DNA of 64,000 nucleotides from Corinectria fuckeliana (Eukaryota > Ascomycota > Sordariomycetes > Hypocreales > Nectriaceae). Positions 14,252 to 24,115 of the stretch are shown here, in pieces (position 1 is the first letter of the stretch; every line of letters begins with the position of its first letter). The notes under the pieces are model-generated. The model was not told the origin of the DNA. It searched no databases and saw only the letters and a program-made list of their open reading frames with translations. The stretch is from NCBI GenBank assembly GCA_019137255.1, contig WPDH01000169.1, forward strand, positions 173,940 to 237,939. The letters are read 5' to 3'. A program made the translations under genes and the position numbers.

Positions 14252-14342
14252 TAATCCCTATCTGCTCTCTCTTAGTTAAGCTGGTAAGAGGCGAACTAGT
14301 ACTTAGGTTAGTAACAACCAGGGAATCCTCGCTGTTATATGT
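14252..14342 (+). pseudogene. 5S rRNA relic, RIP-mutated
   Basis: The segment matches the 3' three quarters of the 5S gene at 15060-15178: the CTCTC..TTAGTTAAGC block, the AGT ACTTAGGTTAGTAAC segment and the terminal GGAATCC..GCTGTTATATG block line up. It differs mainly by C to T and G to A (GGGTCGG to AGGTTAG, CCCGTCCG to CCCTATCTG). The 5' part (ACATACGACCATA) is not recognisable. It is therefore a dead, mutated 5S copy about 0.8 kb from the better one. Confidence 0.75.
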
Positions 14343-15059
14343 GAGTTTATATTTTTCTTTTTTGCAGCTTTCACTAAGTCCCCCTATGTTTAAAGAAGCT
14401 GTCTTAGCATTATCTACCCTAGTTGTTAATAGTATTGCCCTATTGTTAATACTTTTACCCCTGGGGTTCTAGCTTGCTAGATAGGGCAGGTAGTAGCTGT
14501 AATCCCTATAATGTGTGGCATAGAGATTAGTCTGTAGTTATACAGCCCTCAGGGATTAAAAAGGTGCATTTAGTGGTATATTTTGCCACTGACTTCTCTT
14601 TTTGTTAAAGTCTTACAGCACATAATTGTATAGGAAGATACTTAACTTATTAGATCTGTTAGGTTGTGATAGTGATAAATATCACTATAGAGGTAGAGTA
14701 CCTAATTCTTATGCCAGCACTCTACCTTTATCTATACCGGGACCTGGGTGGCAAGTCACAAATAAACCTTTAGAATTTTTGAGGGCTGTACTTAAATAAA
14801 CATACATCTCTAGGGATCTAAAACCTATCGAGAAATATTCTATAACTTGCCCTCGCTATCCGTATTGTTAACGACTAATCAACTCTGTTCGCCTAGCTTG
14901 CATCCGCTGTCTCGCTCTAAAGGTATCAGTGTTGATACTTTGAGGACATAACAAACAATCTAGTTGTCATATGGTGCGTAGTTATGTAAGTTTGAAACTA
15001 TGTAAGCATCTCCGCAAAATGTGTTAATCTATATATGCTGTTACTGTAGTGGCTCTGGT

Positions 15060-15178
15060 ACATACGACCATAGCTCTTAGAAAATACGAGATCCCGTCCG
15101 CTCTCCCTTAGTTAAGCTAAGAAGCGGCAGATTAGTACTCGGGTCGGTGATGACCGGGGAATCCCTGCTGTTGTATGT
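15060..15178 (+). rRNA. 5S ribosomal RNA
   Basis: 119 nt starting ACATACGACCATA and ending CTGCTGTTGTATGT, which pair as the terminal helix I of 5S rRNA. The conserved GATCCCGTCCGCTC block (helix III/loop region) and the GGGTCGGTGATGACCGGGGAATCCC arm are present. It agrees closely with filamentous-fungal 5S genes, which are dispersed rather than in the rDNA unit in many species. A few positions (TTAGAAAATACGAG near the 5' third, GTGATGACC) look like C-to-T or G-to-A changes, so it may be functional or mildly RIP-damaged. Confidence 0.85.
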
Positions 15179-15454
15179 CTTAATTTTGCTCGTTTGACTA
15201 TTTCTCTCTGCTATGGTGAATTATAGGAAATTATTATTGCACTAAATCTACTACTACGAGGAAGGGGGCTGAATTAGTCTGAAGATTTTAAAGCTGATAA
15301 ATGGGCTCTCACTTACTCTAGAACTTACTTTTTAAAGGATTTAATAAACCAAGGCTTAGTTAGCTGAGGGCAACTGCACATTTTCACTTGCCTCTGCTAA
15401 TAAAATTCTGTTATTAAGCTCCTCCTCCGTTAATAATCTGCTATCGACGGGCTA

Positions 15455-15875
15455 CCAAGGGGTTTCATCAACCACTCCAGCTGCAGCAATCGCTCTCTTG
15501 GCAATGGCATCTTCGAGATCGTTTAGCTGTTTCCTGTTAGCCGCGGAAAGTCTCCCTTCTCTCCCTCTTTTGGCCTTCAAGTCGTTCACTTCAGCCTCCT
15601 CTACCGCATTGGTGATAACACCACCTGTTGTACACACGGGCACACCATACCAGTCCTCGTGCGCTGGCTTCTCGTTCACAGGTGCATCTTGCACATAATC
15701 ATTTTCAACGGGCGGTTCGTCGAGCTCAACCACCAGGTCCGTGTAATACTAGCCATCGTGGAACTTTTCCGGCTCGTCAACCGCCACGGCCTCTTCCCTC
15801 AACTCTCTTTCTGTGTGAAAACGTGTTGCAGATGCTATGAACCGGCCTTGCAATCGGATCATGGACTTGAAAAAA
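15455..15875 (-). pseudogene. Fragment of a coding gene with a RIP-type stop
   Basis: On the minus strand a frame from about 15875 to 15455 reads as an acidic, normal-looking protein of about 140 residues, but a TAG at about 15750 interrupts it in a context (G-stop-Y-Y-T-D) where CAG to TAG would explain it. Downstream of that stop 93 or so codons remain open, with runs of E, D, K and A, ending in D-E-T-P-W-stop. No domain recognised. It lies just downstream of the RNase H-like relic on the same strand and could be its C-terminal part. Confidence 0.4.
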
Positions 15876-16116
15876 AAGCTTGCTGATGGTAGAATCACCT
15901 GATACATACCTAGCTAAAGACTCCGAAGAGGCGCACCAGGTTCACGATAGGGACGGTACTCAGGGGACGCGGCTTACTCCCTCCACACGATCTATCTTCT
16001 ATTATGCACATCCCACTGAATAGCGTGCTTTCCGAGGATGGCCGTGGATTGATCTGCTGGAATAATTTCTGACCTCGAGTTTGGAACACTCCCCAGCATG
16101 TCCGCCCTCGTCGTAA

Positions 16117-16575
16117 ACGTGTGCCACTACGATCTATTCTCAAAGGCATTATTGGCAAGCGCGTCGGCCTCCATATTTCTAGCCCGCGAAAGATGCCAGA
16201 ACTTGAATTCTACACCTCCATCATCGCCATATGTCATCTCGCCAAGTCGCTCGTGGATGTCCTTGAGGATCTCATAGTGAGCCACCCGCTGTCTTTGGCG
16301 CCACGGCCGTCGTTCTTAATCCAGCCTTCGATCCACTCCGACATGGCCCTTACGAGAGAGTGGGAATCCGTCATAATGCGGAAGTGGGATAGCGAGAAGT
16401 CTTGGGAGACGTCTTTTCGGATGATGAGCAGTGCCTGGGACAGGGCTTCGATCTGAGCGCGGGTACTCGTCTGCTTCAACATCGGCTCAGTATCGGAATT
16501 TAATAGAGCCGCCTCTCGATCAGGATGTACCTTATGTTCAGCAAGGTGCTTTGTATCGCTGCATTGGTTCTGCAA
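16117..16575 (-). pseudogene. RNase H-like domain relic, frameshifted
   Basis: The minus strand encodes the central and C-terminal parts of an RNase HI fold: a T-S-T-R-A-Q-I-E-A-L segment (the N-R-A-E-L glutamate helix), I-M-T-D-S-H-S-L (the T-D-S aspartate strand), W-I-E-G-W-I-K-N, then in another frame V-A-H-Y-E-I-L and W-H-L-S-R-A-R-N-M-E-A-D-A-L-A-N (the last catalytic Asp region). The frame changes near 16290, a one-base shift, and the first catalytic strand (D-G-A-C type) is missing upstream, where a TAA also cuts the frame. Known RNase H activity cleaves RNA in RNA:DNA hybrids; this copy should be inactive unless the shift is a sequencing error. Confidence 0.6.
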
Positions 16576-16770
16576 GGCGTATCCCGCTTTTAGTTGTTAA
16601 ATATCAGCGTTGGTTAGTGCGGGGAGAAGGCTGGGCTTGGACTTCTGCGCAACCATTCTAACTAGACCTACACGCTCGTTATCTCCCATGTTCCAGTCTT
16701 GGAGCTTGTTTGACATCACCAGTGAGGCGGCACAGTAGTGAACCTGCTTGCTTGCTGAAGCCAAAAAAAT

Positions 16771-16852
16771 TGAGGGACAAGAGATTCGAACTCTTAGCCT
16801 TCAGGATATTCCGGGTCTGGAATCTGACGCGCTACCGTTGCGCCAGCCCCCC
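16771..16852 (-). tRNA. tRNA-Trp (CCA) with short intron
   Basis: The minus strand folds as a full cloverleaf. The acceptor GGGGGGC pairs with GTCCCTC (two G-U pairs), the D arm is GCGC-AACGGTA-GCGC, the T arm AAGAG-TTCGAAT-CTCTT, discriminator A. The anticodon loop reads TTCCAG, giving CCA (Trp), followed by an intron of about 10 nt at the usual 37/38 position. A run of seven T directly downstream (16763-16769 on the plus strand as A) is a Pol III terminator. The anticodon stem carries one A-C mismatch at 31/39. The UCC (Gly) reading needs a worse stem and is less likely. Confidence 0.8.
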
Positions 16853-17577
16853 ATGGTGGTTTAATTTTAGATTGGACATAATTGAATTCACATCAGTTGG
16901 TCCTGGTGGTCTGTCAAGGAGATTTCACTTTCTTTGTTGGGGTGATGAAATACAACCTTTGAGTGTGAGCTGGGGCTTCTCTAGCGGAAATGTGCAGTGA
17001 TGATTAATACATCTACATGAATTGGAGTCATCGTGGCTGGGTGTAGGGTAGGATGGATGGCAGGGAGAAGTGCGTTGCATAGCAGGTGCTCTCTTGGGTG
17101 AATGAATGGAGTTTCGGAGGAATGGAGAATGCGATGTAACAGAAAGAATCGGAATAAATAGCACTGCCGCATTCTACATTGGAGCTAATATATATCTACT
17201 GCTTATCATATGTCACCTTTCCCTGCGCATACAGTAGTTGGTGGTGGGGTGGTGTAGTAGATAATGCACAATGACGGCCGGTGATACGCCAGCAAACGTC
17301 ATTGAATCCTTATCTTGTGCCATCTACTGATTCCGGATCCTGCTATCGAGCCGACAAGCCAACCATCCGTGGGAGCGCTATCTCACCGTAGCGTTGGTCA
17401 TGGGGGCTTTCCTGCCTCACCGTGTCTCAGGTGTCACCTACTTGATGTCATCGTGAAGGGCAACGCGTCAGGCTTCGTTGTTGAGCCTCTTTACTTATAT
17501 GCGCAACCCCCCCGGGCATCACTTGAGCCCTGGTGACAACACGTACTCGACATACACACGCGGGTGCAACGTCCATC
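16853..17577. other. Intergenic, upstream of MATE gene
   Basis: Normal base composition; no supported gene. It holds the promoter and 5' leader of the MATE transporter gene. No clear TATA box was recognised near the start codon. Confidence 0.5.
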
Positions 17578-19918
17578 ATGTCAACACCAAATGCTAACCC
17601 GATCGACATAGGCGTCCCTTCTCGGGGCCGCCGTCACTCCGTCCTGTCCGACCTTCTCCCCGATAGCCTGCCCGTGCCCTCTTCATTCATCGCGGCTTCG
17701 CCCATGGTGCGAGAAATACTGGGCAGGGACATTGCAGACTGCTCGTCCGACGAGGGGAAAGATGACGATGAAGACGACGCAGCAGCCAGTGATTCCGAGT
17801 CACAGCAACCTCATGCCGCCGACGCCAAGCTTGCCTTCCACCCAAACGGAGTTGCCTACGGTTGTGGCTACTCGACGATTCCCCTCCAAGGCGTGGATCG
17901 TCCAGTTGCCAACCACCACGGCCTGGAAGAATCGACCGACGCCGAGCTGACTCTGTTACGCGACAACCACCTTGTTCCACCCCGAGACCCCTGGAAGAGC
18001 TGGAAGACCTCCGCTGTAGGCCGCCTGTACCGATCCGTGTTCGGCACCAACATTCGAGACCACGCGGGGCCGGTTCTTTCACAAGAGCCATCCGCGGAGA
18101 CCACTCCGCTACTGCACCGTGTGCCTGAAGAGGACGATGAAGACGAGGGCGAAGACGAATACCGACACGATTACATTCCGCCGACGCCTGGACCCGATGA
18201 AATACACGAACAATGGGAAGAGGCCGTGGCCGCTCACCACATCAAGACAACCTGGCAGCGGGAAGCCAAGACGCTGGTACAATATTCGGCGCCGTTGATT
18301 GCCACCTTTCTGCTGCATTATTCGGTGACGATTGGAAGCGTGCTCACCGTCGGCCGGCTTGGAATGGAGGAGCTGGCTGCCGTCAATCGTGCGTATTCCC
18401 CTTCACTGCGACTTACACAACCAAGCACTAACATCATGCCAGTGGCCACGATGACGGCTAGCATCACCTGCTACGTTCCTGTCCAGGGCCTCGCAACATG
18501 CCTGGATACTCTCTGCGCCCAAGCGTACGGTTCAGGCCACAAGCATCTTGTAGGCCTCCAGGCACAACGCATGACCTGGCTGCTATGGATTCTCATGATC
18601 CCGGTGGCCATTGTCTGGTGGATGTCGGAGCCCATCCTGAAAGCTCTTGTCCCCGGCGGAGAGACAGCCGCCCTCGCCGCCCTCTATCTGCGTGTCCTGA
18701 TTCTGGGCATGCCCGGCGTCGCGGCCTTTGAGAGCGGCAAGCGCTTCGTGCAATCGCAGGGTCTGTTCCACGCGACCACCTATGTCTTGCTCCTCGGCGC
18801 TCCGCTGAGCTTTCTGCAGAACTGGCTGTTTGTCTTTCGCTTTGGCTGGCACTTTGCCGGAGCGGCTACTGCCATGGCCATTACTCAAAACCTATTGCCG
18901 GTCCTACTAATCCTGTACGTGAGGTTCTACCAGGGCTCCGAGTGTTGGAAGGGCTTTAGCAAAAAGGCCTTTAGTAATTGGGGTGAGCCACTTGGTCCTT
19001 TCTGGCTTGGTTTCATCTTGAGTCCAGAGATTGGTATAGAACGTGCTAACATCCCGTCTAACTAACAGGCCCGATGATCAAGCTGGCCTTGCCGGGAATG
19101 ATAATGATCGAGGCCCAGTTTTCGGTCTTGGAGATTCTCACAATTGCCGCTGGCCGATTTGGAACCGCACAACTTGCGGCGCAGAGTGTTCTCGTCACTG
19201 TGACATCCACCTCGTTCAACATTCCGTTTCCGCTGGCCATTGCAACCTCGACTCGAATCGCGAACCTCATTGGAGCACATCTTAGTGATGCTGCACGACT
19301 AACTGCAAAGGTGGTATGTGACGTCGGCCTTCATCCAAATCTCTTACATCACCGCTTGTTCCATATTGTTTAACGTCGCGTCTAGGCCGTCGCCGCTGCA
19401 TGTATCGTGGGGTTATTCAATATGACCGTCTTTATCGGTCTTCGCAGACTGCTTCCGATGGCTTTCACGAACGACGAACAAGTCATCGGCATCGTCTCGC
19501 ATGCCATCTTCGTCTGTGCGGTAATGCAGATATTCGATGCCTTGGCGGCGGTGTCTCACGGCATTCTCCGTGGTATCGGACGCCAGGCAATCGGCGGTTA
19601 TGCAAACCTGTTCTCATACTACTGTGTGGCATTGCCGATCTCGCTGTCGACGGGGTTTGCTCTTGGCTGGAAGCTGAGTGGCCTTTGGGCCGGGCTTACC
19701 GTCGGACTTGCTGTGTAAGTCTTTTCATGGGGCGCCAGCATAGATGACTCCGGGTTCCTTGTGATTCTGAGTGCTGATGATATTTCTTTAGCGTCTCGGG
19801 GCTTGAGCTTTTGTACCTGCATCACGCAGACTGGGAGAGCGCTGTTGCACAAGCTGAGGCTAGGATGCTCTCGGAGAATGTTGATATCGGAAACAAAGAC
19901 TTGGATATTAGACAGTGA
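17578..19918 (+). CDS. MATE-family multidrug/toxin extrusion transporter
   Basis: Five exons give 683 residues; introns 18389-18442, 18983-19068, 19314-19385 and 19715-19791, all GT..AG, the first with ACTAAC. The ATG at 17578 is the first in frame. Residues 1 to about 240 are hydrophilic, with acidic runs (DDDEDD, EEDDEDEGEDE), then about 12 membrane segments follow. Joining exon 1 to 2 gives E-L-A-A-V-N-L-A-T-M-T-A-S, the first MATE signature, and later L-D-T-L-C-A-Q-A-Y-G-S-G, which is near-invariant in eukaryotic MATE proteins. The family exports organic cations and drugs by H+ or Na+ antiport, in fungi at the vacuole or plasma membrane. The long acidic N-terminus is typical of fungal members. 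Substrate cannot be told. It is convergent with the next gene. Confidence 0.93.
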
Positions 19919-20557
19919 GGACGCGGTTTTAAAGACTTAGAAACAAGAAGCGTTTTTCTTTGCTTTCGGATGGATTGGAAGTTCCGGGAGTCAGCATCTT
20001 GTCTCCTCTTTAGCTTATTAGCTGTTAGCTCCGTCTCGTTCCTACTGCTGATGAATAAGAAGATAGTGTCGCCTCCTCTAGACTCAATGACATATTACAG
20101 CGTGTTAGGCTGTCAAACTAGGGTCAACGTCAGCATCAAGAAGGCTTGAAAGTCCTGCCGTTCTCACTGAAGCTATCAATACGATCAATCGTCCGATCGG
20201 CAACGCTTTCTTTCCATAAAGAGAAGTATGAAAGCTTTGTGGCTGTACAGGGTACGGACTGCACTACTGCTGGATCTATTTTCCATCTTGCACTGCTTCA
20301 GACATCTCCAACATGGGTTAAGTAACGCCATACAGATCTCAGCATTAGGCTAAGCCTTCAGCATATCCTCAGTGAAGTTCCGTTGAATAGGACTTGAGCC
20401 CCGAATCTTTGTCTCTGTCATCCCTCTCACTCTCGACCGGTGCAACCTCCTCTCTAATTCCCGCCTCTACACTCAGGCTGGTTTGTGCATTTTTCCTTCA
20501 CAGCGGAAGTATCAGTGTTCTGGACCCAACATAACGTCGATGAAGACTAGGGGTCAC
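19919..20557. other. Convergent intergenic region
   Basis: About 640 bp between the 3' ends of the MATE (+) and MFS (-) genes; both 3' untranslated regions must lie here. Nothing else seen. Confidence 0.6.
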
Positions 20558-22100
20558 TTACTCTTTGCGTTTGATGTACACATCTAGAAGGTGATTTGAA
20601 GCAATAAGAGCCACGGCACATCCAAGACAGAAAGAGAAACCTTTGGGATACTGGGGTGCCTCTACTGTCGGGAAGGCAAGTATGGAAGTCCATGCTGTTG
20701 AAGATTGTGCGATGATGGTGATCATGACAAGGGTGAAGGACCGTTCTTCCGGTGAGTCTCGGAGCAGGTTATTGACCCAACCATGCAAAACACTGGACAG
20801 GGCGTTTGACCAGTACATGGTGGAGAATGCAAACCAGAGAGTAGCCTCAGGCACTTTCCATATGACGAGAATAATTAGTCCAATGGCGTTGAGCGTGGAG
20901 GCAAAAGTAATCGCCCACGCGGGCCCAAGGATCAAATCCGAGGCGAAGCACACTACCAGGTTATATAGAATGCCCAAGGCCGGGGCGATGGAGCCCAACT
21001 CGTTGATCTTGGCCGCGCTGTACTTTTGCAGACTCTTTATCCAGAGGAGAAAGCTTCCTGTGCTCTTGTGGATTCCGGCGTTCCAGAACAGCACGTCGAC
21101 GAGGACTACTGTCCAGAACTGGGGACTCGAGAAGATCTTTTTGATGTGTTTGAGTTTGAAGGTCCCCCGAGTGACGTGTCCGCTGCGTTCGAGCCGTCGT
21201 TTGGAGAGCTCGATGTCTTTGTCGTTTAGAATCCATCGGTTGGGCTGGTCGATGGTGCCAGGAAGAAGAAAGTATCCTAGGATGCCGATGGGGAATGTTA
21301 TCAAGGCGCAGATGATGTACATCCATCGCCATCCGGCCAAGCCGTTCACGCCCTCTAGCCGGTGAGAAGCGCCGGCGGCGATCAGGCCGGCAGTCAGCGT
21401 TCCTAGGTTGAGTCCGGTGTAAAAGAAACCGCCTCGTCGTGCAATTTCGTGTCCGCGATACCACGAGCCTGAGTAGCAAGACCAGTCAGCGAGTCGGAGC
21501 AGACCCAAGGCGAAGAGAGATACGTACCGAAGACGTAATGCATGGCTGGGAAAAAGGCTGCCTAAGAACATACGTGATCAGCTCCCGACGCGTCATATGA
21601 GCCAACCCGACGGGCATACCTCAAAGAAGCCAACCAAGAACCTGTATGCGGCAAGCTCGGAGAATGACTGGGCGCGATACTGCAGCAAGGTGAAGACACC
21701 CCACATGATATCCATGAAGGGGATGGTCCAATACATCGGGACGTAGGTGAATAGAAACATGAACGGCAACATGCCGACCACTGCTCCAACGGTATACAAT
21801 GTCTGCAGCTCGACCAGCTCGTTGCCGTTGAACCCAAGCTCCTCTTTCATCCCTGCCACGTACGCATTGTCTATAGCACTGAAGTAAGCAAGCGTTCAGT
21901 CAGTTTTTTCTTAGACTGGGAAGGACGGGAGACATACTCAGATTAGACTGGTCAATATATTTGACCCAGTAGGAGAGAATGGCGTACGGCACCACAATGA
22001 GGTCCAGCTTGACGATGAGTTTGCGCTCTTCTGGCGTGTCATCATCGGCAAACCATTGGATTTTCCACCACTTCTTTCTCGGAACTGTCAAATCAACCAT
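20558..22100 (-). CDS. MFS transporter, anion:cation symporter (allantoate/pantothenate permease type)
   Basis: Four exons (22100-21938, 21870-21620, 21561-21528, 21468-20558) give 452 residues; introns of 67, 58 and 59 nt. The first intron is best closed at CTATAG so that the joined text reads Y-I-D-Q-S-N-L-N-N-A-Y-V-A-G-M-K-E-E-L, the hallmark between TM1 and TM2 of the Dal5/Liz1/FEN2 family. Later segments include G-S-W-Y-R-G-H-E-I-A-R-R and G-L-A-G-W-R-W-M-Y-I-I, also typical. Such permeases import small organic anions (allantoate, pantothenate, nicotinate, biotin precursors) with protons at the plasma membrane. About 12 TM are expected; the length is slightly below the usual 480-520. The start at 22100 follows a hydrophilic M-V-D-L leader. 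Exact substrate unknown. Confidence 0.9.
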
Positions 22101-22245
22101 TGTGAGTAACGAGCAAGGTGGTGGAGAATAGAAGTCTGCGTTCACAGCAGCCGGGGTCTTTAAAGCATGGCCAAGTGCGTTTTATACCCATCCCACAACT
22201 ACTTTCCAGGGTTGTATGGCGCCGCCAGCGATCAGCGGCTTCATC

Positions 22246-22653
22246 CTACAAACTAAGTTCTTTCTCCGCTGCTCTGGGACCTGGAGGCGGGTCTCTCGCA
22301 CGTTGTTCGGCAAGATAATGGGATATTCTGTCCAGCGTGGTAATAGTAGTGGGGGAGATGTCGCTCAGGTCGGTCCAGAAGAGCACGTAATTCATCGCAG
22401 CTATGGTGGATTGCTGGAAGAGGGCACTATCGTAGATGCCTGTAGGGAGAATCCTAGTTGACGGCATCGAAAACAGCGCACCCTTGAAGCCTCTAGGGGT
22501 AGCAGATTGCGTTATCAGATCTTTGAACGAGCAACGCCTATTCCGTGGGTAAACATAGACTCCCTGGTGCGGAAGTCGAAGGGTCTGTCCGTTGTGCTGG
22601 TCATGCACGACAATGATGGGACCTCTCGCGTGATGTGATGCACCAACCAGTCG
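22246..22653 (-). CDS. Hypothetical protein or gene relic
   Basis: A minus-strand frame of about 135 codons ends at 22246 and reads like protein in its middle (F-K-G-A-L-F-S-M-P-S-T-R and N-Y-V-L-F-W-T-D-L-S-D-I-S), with A-E-Q-R-A-R near the end. No domain was recognised, an ATG exists only at about 22608 and the frame is open further upstream without a better start. It sits 150 bp upstream of the MFS gene on the same strand. It could be the remaining exon of a decayed gene or a chance frame. Confidence 0.25.
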   Translation of the reverse strand, partial: RLVGASHHARGPIIVVHDQHNGQTLRLPHQGVYVYPRNRRCSFKDLITQSATPRGFKGALFSMPSTRILPTGIYDSALFQQSTIAAMNYVLFWTDLSDISPTTITTLDRISHYLAEQRARDPPPGPRAAEKELSL

Positions 22654-22659
22654 ACTCTT

Positions 22660-23154
22660 GGCATCTTCTTACTGTTGTTAGATACTCCGGGGTTGACTAA
22701 GCAGGCTTCTCAGTGCCCGCCCCTCTCTTGGAGATGATGCAAGCGGAAATAGTCAGGCTTATCACTACTGCAGACTGTATACATGACGGCACAGTGACGC
22801 AGCTTGGCGACATGCGACAAAAGCAGGCCTCATAGCAACTTCTGTCCCTTCATGGGCTCATCTGACGGTAGCAAAAGCAGGCTCTGGGGCTTTTGTCCAC
22901 CTCCTACCAGAAGCTGTCGAAGAGATAGTGCACAATAGTGCACATATGTCCACGACACGGCTCAACTAAACTACGTCTTAGTCGCCTGTTTCTCTCGCCC
23001 AACCCACGCAACGTGGAGGTCTTTACAGCCGTTGCGGACCACGAGAATCCATTTTTGGAGGAAAGCACCGTCTTCTCAGGGAGGTCCATGGAATGGCGTG
23101 GGAGATTGGCGTGAAGAAATATTAGGTTCAATACAAAGCATAGAAAGATATCCG
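22660..23154. other. Intergenic
   Basis: No supported gene. A 15-bp word (AAAAGCAGGC) recurs at about 22819 and 22873, too short to call an element. Confidence 0.4.
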
Positions 23155-23741
23155 TCAGTTGCTCTTAAAAAAGTTACAGGCCACAACCGGACCCAAGTTG
23201 ATCTCCTTCTCCCACGCATCCAAGTCGTACCGCATACGCTGCATGTTTCCCAGGTTTTGGCCATTCGGAGGGGCATACTTCTTGCCGTCAAACCCTGCGG
23301 GCTGTTCGTAAAGGAAAAAGATGTACCGGTGCGGTGAACTCCCGGGCGGCGGCGCGGGCCCGATGTAGTTGGCGACGAAGGGGACCGTCGCCTGGAGAAT
23401 ATTGTCTGCACTCGCCTGCAGCCCGGGCTGGACCCAGTGCAGGATGGGACCGAGCACGCCAAATGAGGGGAATGGAGCATCGATGTCGAGACCGACGACC
23501 AGGTAAGGAGTGTTTGTCGAGAGCCCTGTGAAGGACAACTCTGGTGCAGATTGGGCATCTGGCTGAGTTAGCTGAACCGCGTTTCTCGGAGGTCCTTGTA
23601 GCATGAGTCGTTCTCACCAGCTTTGGGAATATACTGGCCGGGCGTCACATCGCTATGTGAGCCCACCTTCAGGCTAAGGACCTTCGTTGGGTCATCCTCG
23701 ATGAGCCGGATTGCTTTCTGGACGCTGTGGTTCGCCGGCAT
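23155..23741 (-). CDS. PEBP-family protein (phosphatidylethanolamine-binding / carboxypeptidase Y inhibitor-like)
   Basis: Two exons (23741-23619... donor after 23618, and 23558-23155) give 175 residues. A 59-nt intron 23617-23559 with CTAAC before CAG restores V-T-P-G-Q-Y-I-P-K-A-D-A-Q-S-A-P-E-L-S-F. Conserved PEBP elements follow: G-L-D-I-D-A-P-F-P-S (the D-P-D-A-P region lining the anion pocket), H-W-V, A-N-Y-I-G-P-A-P-P-P-G-S-S and P-H-R-Y-I-F-F-L-Y (G-x-H-R signature). PEBPs bind anionic phospholipid heads; the yeast member inhibits carboxypeptidase Y. No signal peptide in this model. The ATG at 23741 is preferred; an open frame reaches upstream but looks non-coding. Length fits the family. 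Confidence 0.88.
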
Positions 23742-24115
23742 CGTGCTGGTATTAAAGGCTGTTCCTCCCTTTTTACGAGCTTGGAAGGTAGATGATGGAT
23801 TAGAGGGGGGATTGAAAGTTGGAGGTACTGGTATACTATGACATGACTGTCGGTGCCGAAACGGAGAACTAAATCGATAGGCAATAACGACTTGCTGTGC
23901 CGGGGATAAGGACCGGGGATTAGATACAAAGTCCGCCGAACAGGCTCTCACTCACTGTCTTCAAGGTAAGGTTCAATGGGCTTCCAATCAAAATGGGAGA
24001 GAAAGAATGATGTGAGCTTACTCCGTATTCAAAGACAAGACAGCTTCATCTTCAGTGCCATCCGAATATATACATGAAGAATGCAAAACACGCCCCACCA
24101 TAACCCACCAGCTGT
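23742..24115. other. Intergenic between PEBP and GH6 genes
   Basis: 375 bp separating two minus-strand genes; holds the PEBP promoter and GH6 3' end. A CT-rich stretch precedes the PEBP start on its own strand. Confidence 0.5.

Noticed and set aside
14686..14733. AGGTAGAGT / ACTCTACCT inverted repeat
   Set aside because: A 9-bp stem near the 5S relic; not enough to call an RNA gene or terminal repeat.
17687..18104. Minus-strand open frames across the MATE gene
   Set aside because: Antisense shadows of a clearly coding, GC-rich acidic N-terminus.
23594..23617. A 23-nt apparent intron in the PEBP gene
   Set aside because: Too short for splicing; the 59-nt intron 23617-23559 gives a better protein and a CTAAC branch site.
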